Positions 57,321 through 64,000 of a stretch of DNA of 64,000 nucleotides are shown here, piece by piece. Numbering within the stretch: the first letter of the stretch is position 1; each line of letters begins with the position of its first letter. Position numbers and translations under genes: made by a program. Source of the stretch: Tretioscincus oriximinensis (lineage: Eukaryota > Chordata > Lepidosauria > Squamata > Gymnophthalmidae); NCBI GenBank assembly GCA_022410635.1, contig JAJVDF010000298.1:380810-444809 (forward strand). The letters are read 5' to 3'. The notes under the pieces were generated by a model. That model was not told the DNA's origin. It saw nothing but the letters and a program-made list of their open reading frames with translations, and ran no database searches.

Positions 57321-58000
57321 TACCATCAATTTATAGTTGGCAATGATTAAAGAGTGACAGAAGGACACACTTTGCCTTTGTCAAAATTCTCGCTGAACGT
57401 TCTTGCTTTTGAAAAAAATGTGTCCTTTTCTTCTCTCTTGATGACTAAACTCCTCTAAAGTGACAGCAATGTACTCCTCTAGAGAAACTGGCTCTCTGAT
57501 CATTCCACCTTCTCTGATTTGGGTGTCAGTCCACGAGATCCCCATCTCAATTCATGTCAACCTAGATTCTAAATATAACAGAGGGACACATGCCTGGCTC
57601 ATGCTGGGTGACAATGCTAAATCTGGACAATGACAGCATTTGGGGAACAACTGCCAGAGGGATCAGTCAGGTATTGAGATGATCTCATGGCATACAAAAC
57701 CTCATGAATCACCAGCACTTGCAATTTTGAGAGTATCTGATTACTTCATCTTAGTCAGGTTTGATTTGGAAGGCCAAGAATATTGGCACCGTATTGGTAT
57801 CCAGAAATGCCTTGTGCTCTGGGGATTTTGGGTTTCTGTGAACAAAAAGGATCCTGAGAACTGCAACGTCTTTCAAATAAAAATTCCTCCTCACAATTGG
57901 TGCTGCATCTGGACATACAAAAATAGGGTCTGGGTAATAATCCATGAGGCCTGATGGCTTCACGTTAGACCTAGCAAAGAAATCTTGGGGCTATCCTTGC
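57321..58000. other. Intergenic stretch, nothing recognised
   Basis: A frame of 104 codons on + (57,640-57,954) and one of 70 on - overlap here. Neither shows a family I know, and both are short enough to arise by chance. Confidence 0.4.
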
Positions 58001-58586
58001 TAGGGTTGCCATACGTCCCAGGAAAGCGGAACAATCCNGGTTTGGGGGACTAAAATATAGTCCCCTCCGGGTTTTAAGATAAAATCCCGGCTTTTTACAT
58101 TCCCCAATGCTGCATCAGGGAATGTAAAAATGCAGGATTTTAAAGGCAAAAGAGCCGTCAGAGCTGACAGCTGCAGCCGGAGCAACACTTTCCGGGGTCC
58201 TGGAAGGGACCTCGGAGCGTGCCGTAGCTNCTCCAATGCTGGAGGCGCCTGCTTGCAAAGCCCGCCAACTCGCCTCCAGCAAAGGAAAAACGGCTGAGTT
58301 TGTGACAGGAGAATAGCTCTGTTCTCCTGTCACAAACCCAGGCATTTTTCCTCCGCTAGAGGCGAGTTGGCGCGCTAGCAGGCACGCAAAACCCCACCTC
58401 CAGCATTGGAGCAGCTACGCACATGCGTGCGCGCACACATGGACGCTTGTGGTGAGACAGGCAGAAGAGAGGTTCTGCCTGCTTCACTACAAGCGTCCGT
58501 ATGTGCGTGCGTACGTGTGTGTCTATGCGCGTGCACACCCCCCCACCCCTGTCCCGGTTTTGGGCTGCCAAAATATGACAGCCCTA
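58001..58586. mobile_element. 586-bp hAT-type foldback element with perfect 8-bp target duplication
   Basis: Ends tagggttgccata and tatgacagcccta are inverted repeats. Both sides carry atccttgc (57,993-58,000 and 58,587-58,594). The centre is a palindrome with arms of about 90 bases (58,224-58,313 and 58,322-58,418). A second hairpin (58,441-58,502) and a CG-rich alternating tract follow. The N at 58,230 faces a G in the other arm. No transposase. Confidence 0.85.
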
Positions 58587-58674
58587 ATCCTTGCAATCTA
58601 CATCCTGGAATGTAAATCCATTTTTTTCCTTCATACTGGTTTTAATGTTAATTTTGTATTGTTTTTATTGTTGT

Positions 58675-58735
58675 CACTCTGAGACCTTTGGGTATAGGGC
58701 GGGGTATAAATGTAAATAAATAAACAAAACAAATA
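58675..58735 (+). repeat. L2-like 3' tail
   Basis: ctctgagacctttgggtata, then gggcggggtataaatgtaaa and (AAAT)n; the same tail as 6,721-6,790. Confidence 0.65.
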
Positions 58736-58779
58736 ATGCTTTAGGTAGATAATGAACTAGATCAGCCCTATTCTCACTG

Positions 58780-58935
58780 GCACAGGAAAGGACTAGAAGC
58801 AATGGGGTGAAATTGCAAGGAAGTAGGTGCAGATTAGATAGAAAAAACTTTCTGGCAGTAAGAGTGATCTACCAGTGGAACAGGTTGCCACAGGAGGTGG
58901 TGAGTTCTTCACTGGAAGTCTTCAAACAGATCTCG
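58780..58935 (+). repeat. CR1 3' fragment
   Basis: The order ggactagaagcaatggggtg, ctttctggcagtaagagtga, accagtggaacaggttgcca and ggaggtggtgagttcttcac is the CR1 C-terminal coding end. It stops before the ATTCTATG tail. Confidence 0.7.
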
Positions 58936-58939
58936 CCTA

Positions 58940-59150
58940 TGCATTACTGCAGGTACGAATGGCACAGTCGCTAAGGGGTGAGTGCCTTCCACTAGCCTGC
59001 AGCTATTCAAAAGAGAAATCTGTAATCTGCATTTCAATTAGATAAACGAGTACCAGATGGGGAAGATAGAATAAGATGTAAGCCACCTGGTGAAAATTAA
59101 CCCTGTAAGCAGCTCTGGAAAAGAGTGGGGTATAAAAATGTGATTCTTCT
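58940..59150 (+). repeat. SINE copy
   Basis: It shares gtgccttccactagcctgca, gatgtaagccacctggtg and gagtggggtataaaaatgtg with 44,580-44,800. Confidence 0.5.
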
Positions 59151-59217
59151 ATTAGCTTCCTAGAGTGCCTTCTGATAGATCAAGTAGGATATGCCCTAAA
59201 TTCTACTCCTCTGATAG

Positions 59218-59406
59218 CAGGATGACCAGATGATGGGGTGGGTGGGTTTGAAAACCCGTTTTGGGGTGCCTCCCAATTTTTCCTGAGGAAATATTTTTCA
59301 AAAAAAGATTTTTTTTCTGAGAATTTCTTTGTTTTTTCTTTTTTTTTCCGCAGCCCCAAAACAAGTTTCCAACCCTACTCCCCAAAGGGGTTATCTGGTC
59401 AGCCTA
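59218..59406. mobile_element. 189-bp hAT-like foldback element with near-perfect 8-bp target duplication
   Basis: The end caggatgaccagat and the reverse of atctggtcagccta are inverted repeats (two differences). Flanks are tctgatag and tccgatag (7 of 8). The arms gggtttgaaaacccgttttg and caaaacaagtttccaaccc fold back around a T-rich centre. Confidence 0.65.
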
Positions 59407-59699
59407 TCCGATAGTCCTTTTTGAAGTACTCTACAAATGGATTCTCTTGGTATATTGGTGCACAGAAAGCCCCTCCAGGGAAGTTGACTGGACTAGGGAT
59501 ATACAATTCTCCCCTCCTGCCCCCACCATTTAGAACAAGTGACCTAATGCAAGCTTAGGCTTCTAAGTGGTGGTGGTGGGAGTAATCACATGGGCCTGCA
59601 CCTGTCCTTTTCTAAAGGCAAATAAGTGCAATTTGCCTGCATAACAATGCTTTTGATCCCTCATTGTACTCCAGGGTACAACACACTTACTCAAATGAA

Positions 59700-59830
59700 C
59701 TTACTCAGGTTCAGAGAAGAGTTACCAAGGATGGTGAGTGATCTGGAAACCATTGCCCATGAGGAACAGTTAAAGGATCTAAAGAAAAGACTGAGAGGTG
59801 AACTGATAGCTGCCTGCAAAAATCTGAAAT
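59700..59830 (+). repeat. CR1 coding fragment
   Basis: The frame reads LPRMVSDLETIAHEEQLKDL, then KKRLRGELIAACKNLKY. This is the part of CR1 ORF2 that precedes its C-terminal tail. It abuts a - strand copy of nearly the same protein region. Confidence 0.65.
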
Positions 59831-61330
59831 ATTTTCCTTTGTCTGTCATTCTTCTGCCCACCAGTTTCAAGGAATGTCCCCTGGTCCTAGTGTCCTTAAT
59901 TGTTTTGAGCAGTATAGTTTTTCTCTAATCACCTTATCCATCCCATGCATGATTTTATACACTTCAATCAGATCACCTCTCAAATACCGCCTTTCAAGGC
60001 TGAAGAGGCCCAGACATTGCAGCCGGATTTCATAAGGGAGGTGCTCCAGCCCCTTGATCATTCTTGTTGCTCTTTTCTGCACCTTCTCTAGTTTCACAAT
60101 ATCCTTTTTTGAGATGGGGTGACCAAAAGTTGTACACAGTATTCCAAATGGGGTCTCACCACAGATTTATAAAGAGGCAAAACAACACTTGCTGACTTGT
60201 TTCAATTCCTTTCCTAATTATCCCTAACCATTGAATTTGCTTTTTTTGCTGCTGCTGCTGCTGCATACTGGGACGATACCTTCATTGAACTGTCCACCAA
60301 CACCCCAAGATCCTTTTCCTGCTTGGTCGGAGAAAACTTGATTCCAGTCAATTGGGAGGAGAAATTGGGGTGGGTGGGTGGGTGGGTTGCCCTAATGTGC
60401 ATGACTTGCTTAAGTTGAAGTGCATTTGTCACTTTATTGCCCACTGACCCAATTTCAATAGATCACTCTGGAGCTCCTTAAGTCACTTCAGTTTTCACTA
60501 CCCTAAACAGTTTAATGTCATCAGTGAACCTGGCTACATCGCTATTTACCTCAGCATCCAGATTGTTTATTTATTAATATATTGAAAAGCAGAGGTCCCA
60601 GTACAAACCCTTGGGGTACTCCACTTCTTACCTCTTTCCACTCAGAGAACTGTCCATTTACTACTACCTCATTTTCTATCTTTTAGCCAGTTTCCAATCC
60701 AGGACAAGGTCTGTGCTCTTATTCCATGAGTGTAGAGCTTTTTTAGAAGCCTTTGATGAGGGACTTTATCAAAAGCCTCCTGAAAATCTAGATGTACAAT
60801 ATCAACTCCTTTGTCCTTGTGTTTATTAACACACTCAAGGAATTCTAACAGTTTTGTAAACATGATTTACCTTTGCAGAAGCTATGTTGAGTTTCATTTA
60901 TCAATGTGTACTTCTCCATGTGTTTAGTAATTTTGTCCTTAATTATGGTTTCCAACACTTTACCTGGAACAGATTTTAAACTAACGAGTCTATAATTTCC
61001 GGGGTAACTCTGGGATCCTGTTTTGAAGATTGGTGCTACGTTAGCTAGCCTCCAATCTACTGGCACAGTGCCTGATTTTAAGGAAAGATTAAATATTTTG
61101 GCTCTAAGTTCAGCAGTTTCCCATTTGAATCATTTAAGAATTCTGGGATGAATGCCATCTGGCCCCAGGAATTTATTAATGTTAGCTTAGTGTGGCTAGC
61201 AAGGATTTCTTATTATATTTGACCATTGCAGGAATATTCTCTCTATCCTCTTCAGTGAAAACCGAGGGGGGGGGGGAGAAAATCATTTAATCTTTCTGCA
61301 ATCTCCACGTCCTCTTTATTGGCCTGGCAC
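59831..61330 (-). repeat. CR1-clade LINE, reverse-transcriptase part, 5'-truncated
   Basis: Read on -, the order is: a PVDWRLANVAPIFKTGSQSY segment, then LVSLKSVPGKVLETIIKDKI; VHLDFQEAFDKVPHQRLLKK, then [51 protein letters not shown] and LRGDLIEVYKIMHGMDKV. This follows reverse-transcriptase blocks from the fingers to the thumb and tail. Several frameshifts and the loss of the catalytic YADD region from an open frame make it dead. It is the longest LINE remnant in the window. Confidence 0.85.
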
Positions 61331-63100
61331 AATCTCTTGAACTTCCATGCCTCTGTGAAAATGTGAACTCTGTTCTTTCCAGGCCTCCCCTGATCCTATG
61401 CCTGCTATATCATACTGTATATGGGTAGGAACTGTACTGGAAAATAATAATAAGAAAACATCAGACCAAGGGCCTTGCTGCACTTGATGGCATTTCTTCT
61501 TGCACTATGAACCTCCTTAGGTTACTTTTAAAACACGGCATGTCCCATCCATTGTCAGTACACTCCACTCGCATAGAGGTAAGAGGTCCTAGAACTGGAT
61601 CCTTGGTAGACTTTGGTAGCAAGTGTGTATAAGGTATAGCTTTTTTCTATATTATAGGGGTTCCATTTTGGCAATGTACCAAAGTATGGTGCTGAAATGT
61701 GGTCCTTGGGGACTCCTAAGCTAGTAAAATTTGTTCATTGATTTTTGGAGATAGTGTAGGGCCTGGTCTGGACCCAGCATTCTTATTCAAATAGCACTGT
61801 TCTAGAGCATTCCTTGCTATGGTTTGAACCAGTGAACCTTGATAATGTTTTGGGTCACATTGCAGTGCAGAATGAATGTAAAACTAGAATTCCTCAACCT
61901 TATCTTACTATCCTCTTGCTGACGTTTGCAGGTCTTCAGTTAGATTGTTAAGAAGTGAAAACAGTAAAGGGAAGGAGGAGCCTGTTGGATCCAACACAAG
62001 ATGAAAAAGATCCAAACCATCAACACTTTGTCTGGAGAAACCTTGCTGCCGGCTTGTGTTTTGAATCCATGCCAGGGAGCTACATTTAACTGCTTAATAA
62101 ATGTGCTTCATTGGCAACCTGTACGTAGCCTGAATCCAGTAGCCAAAGTTCAACACAACAAAGAGTTTGCTGTTCTGGGGCCCCAGGCTTTGCGATGCTT
62201 TGTCTGTGCAGGTTAAGAGAAGTTCTCCCTTATCTCATTTTCATAAGATCTGTGGGAATTTTTAAAGATTGGCTGAGATACCCAAAGTGTGGAAAAGATC
62301 TTCCTTTTTTTCAGGACGACTCCCAAGATCTTAGTTGGGAATTAAGTTTCCATCTCATAACACAGAATCTTTCTAAATTCAGCCGTGTTCTAATGGATTA
62401 TTGGCAGTGGAAGGCCTTATATGTGATTGTGCACAGAGATTATGGATACTTTCACACTTACCTGATTGTTTGTTCTAGAAAAAAGTTTGAAACTTATTTT
62501 AAGATTTTGCAGCAGACCTCTGGGCTGGAAAGGCTCAGACCACTCCCTCCCACNGTGGTGGGATGAGACATTACATGCTTGGAGTGTTCAATGTTTCCTG
62601 TCTGGAGTGATGATTTTTACTTTCAGATAGCATCTGTTTTCCTCCAGAACACCTAACATCCACCCAGTGGCTGAAGGTGAGGATGGAAAAAAACAGCATG
62701 AATAATGGAGACTGCAATTATAATGCCCTGAATGGCACTAATGGGGTAATATGAACTACGATGGAGGACAAAAGACCACTTTCCTTGGAGCTGCAGCAGA
62801 TATATACTATATATTACATATTATATATTGTGCATTATATATACTGTTCAAAACAATTAAGGGAACATTTTAACGTATCAGTGTAAGTTAAAGTTGAGCA
62901 GTATATAACATATATATTATATTATTAAATTTATTATATTGTGAATTACCGGTATATGTTGTATTATGTCTATATATGTTATTATTAATTATTTTTATCT
63001 ATTAATGTTGATTATTAATATATTATAAGTTACACAATTAAAATACTAATACTAATATATTGACAAATATTGATAAATATATATACATACTCATGTATCC
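61331..63100. other. Intergenic stretch, AT-rich, no gene
   Basis: I see no gene. Positions 62,800-63,090 are a strongly AT-rich patch with many TATAT/ATTAT steps. A stretch with an open frame (62,195-62,566) shows no family I recognise. Confidence 0.45.
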
Positions 63101-63231
63101 AGCTTGGTGGTCTTGGGCCAATCACAGTTATTCAGGTACTCCATAGGGTGTCTGTTGTACAGAAAACAAGAGAAAAACTATATGCCTCACCTTTGTACTG
63201 CTCTGGTACCATTGCTGAAGGGTGTGATATA

Positions 63232-63266
<35 letters not shown>

Positions 63267-63268
63267 AT
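63100..63268 (+). repeat. SINE 3' half with (AAAT)n tail
   Basis: tcttgggccaatcacagtta, then catagggtgtctgttgtaca match the reverse of 78-150, and the element ends in about nine AAAT units (63,230-63,268). Confidence 0.65.
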
Positions 63269-63544
63269 AGAGTTGTAGAAGTATCCAGTGATGTCCCCAT
63301 AGGTACAGGCTGCACTGTAAGTGCCTTGGAGGCAAAAGCAGGCCAAACCAAAGGAAGGAAAAGGTAAGACAAATTAGTTGTTTCTCTTTACAGGTTCTTT
63401 GACTTGTAAAGAGTAAAGGGCGAACTGAGGAGCAAGCAGAGAAGTATTTACAAAGACTTCTCCTTTTGCCCAACTCAGAAAGGAAGTCTCTGCATTCTCC
63501 AGCTGCTGATGGTCAGAGATGCCTCCTAGCTATAAAAGCATAAG

Positions 63545-63630
63545 ACATAAGATAAAGAACACAAGAGGAGTTCATCTGAATTGGGCCAGAGCCTATTTAG
63601 TCCAGCATTCTGTCTCACACAGTAGTCTAA
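63545..63630 (-). repeat. CR1/L3-like LINE 3' tip, cut by an LTR
   Basis: aacacaagaggagttcatct, then gggccagagcctatttagtc and tctgtctcacacagtagtct follow the family order and stop abruptly at 63,630, where the next base starts LTR-like sequence. Confidence 0.65.
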
Positions 63631-64000
63631 TGAGATTCGGCTTACTCATTAAACGTGACCGGATCGGTGAATCGAGGAGGCTTGCCCTGGGGTCCGTATC
63701 ACTAGCCACGGCAAAATAATCAGCCCACAGACGACACTTCAGGGTAACTGGAGACGTAGGAGGTCCACGAGTGTATGGAAGCCTCCAGACGAGACCGAGG
63801 TCTCCACTTTTATTGACATCAGAATCAGAAGGCGTGTATCAGAATCATGACGGAATAAAAAGGGCGGAGGATACCCAACGTGGGCAAATTACGTAGGGAT
63901 GACACGTTATGCCCCCTCCCAAGGGGGTGCAGCCTGAGGATGGTAACCAATCAGAGAAGAGATGGATGTGAGTGTGGTGTGCCTAATTACTGGAAACTTA
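63631..64000 (-). mobile_element. Probable retroviral-type LTR, partial, running off the window
   Basis: On the + strand it starts TGAG inside a CR1/L3-like copy, so on the - strand it ends in CTCA, fitting TG...CA borders. On the - strand a poly(A) signal caataaaagtggagacctcg lies about 180 bases from that end, preceded by ctgattggttacc, a CCAAT-type box in reverse. Composition is more CG-rich and less decayed than the neighbours. Solo LTR or 3' LTR of a provirus beyond the edge are both possible. No coding part is in the window. Confidence 0.55.

Overview
The window is vertebrate nuclear DNA, most likely from a lepidosaur reptile (probably a squamate). The evidence is GT-AG introns, one large conserved animal gene, and a repeat load dominated by CR1-like and L2-like LINE fragments, tRNA-derived SINEs and short non-autonomous DNA transposons, many of the hAT type. 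The species cannot be fixed from sequence alone. Isolated single Ns are scattered throughout and look like unresolved bases or one-base gap fills.

Positions 8,442-32,166 on the + strand hold the 3' eleven coding exons of KIF26A, an atypical kinesin. The exons join in frame with matching phases and GT-AG borders to give 1,641 residues ending in a stop. Six exons (8,442-18,676) encode a degenerate motor domain. One 3,310-base exon (20,009-23,318) encodes the long Ser-rich middle and tail. Four small exons, including a 21-base microexon at 28,994-29,014, encode the C terminus. The 5' exons lie upstream of the window, so positions 1-8,441 read as intron. A 3' UTR follows the stop, with the best poly(A) signal near 35,292.

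The introns carry LINE and SINE fragments, an (AT)n tract, a 76-base near-perfect hairpin (26,609-26,684), and AT-rich blocks next to exons that may be conserved regulatory sequence.

From about 35.3 kb to the end I see no host gene. The region is a patchwork of CR1-like copies in both orientations, L2-like 3' ends, SINEs, purine/pyrimidine tracts and DNA transposons. Four elements have hAT-like termini with 8-bp target duplications (12,465-13,120; 50,362-50,595; 58,001-58,586; 59,218-59,406), and three of these are foldbacks. The last 370 bases look like a retroviral-type LTR on the - strand running off the window edge.

The observations I rate highest are the microexon with a UGC next to its acceptor, the hairpin, and the dated or nested hAT-like insertions. 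I found no operon, CRISPR array or clearly new multigene system.
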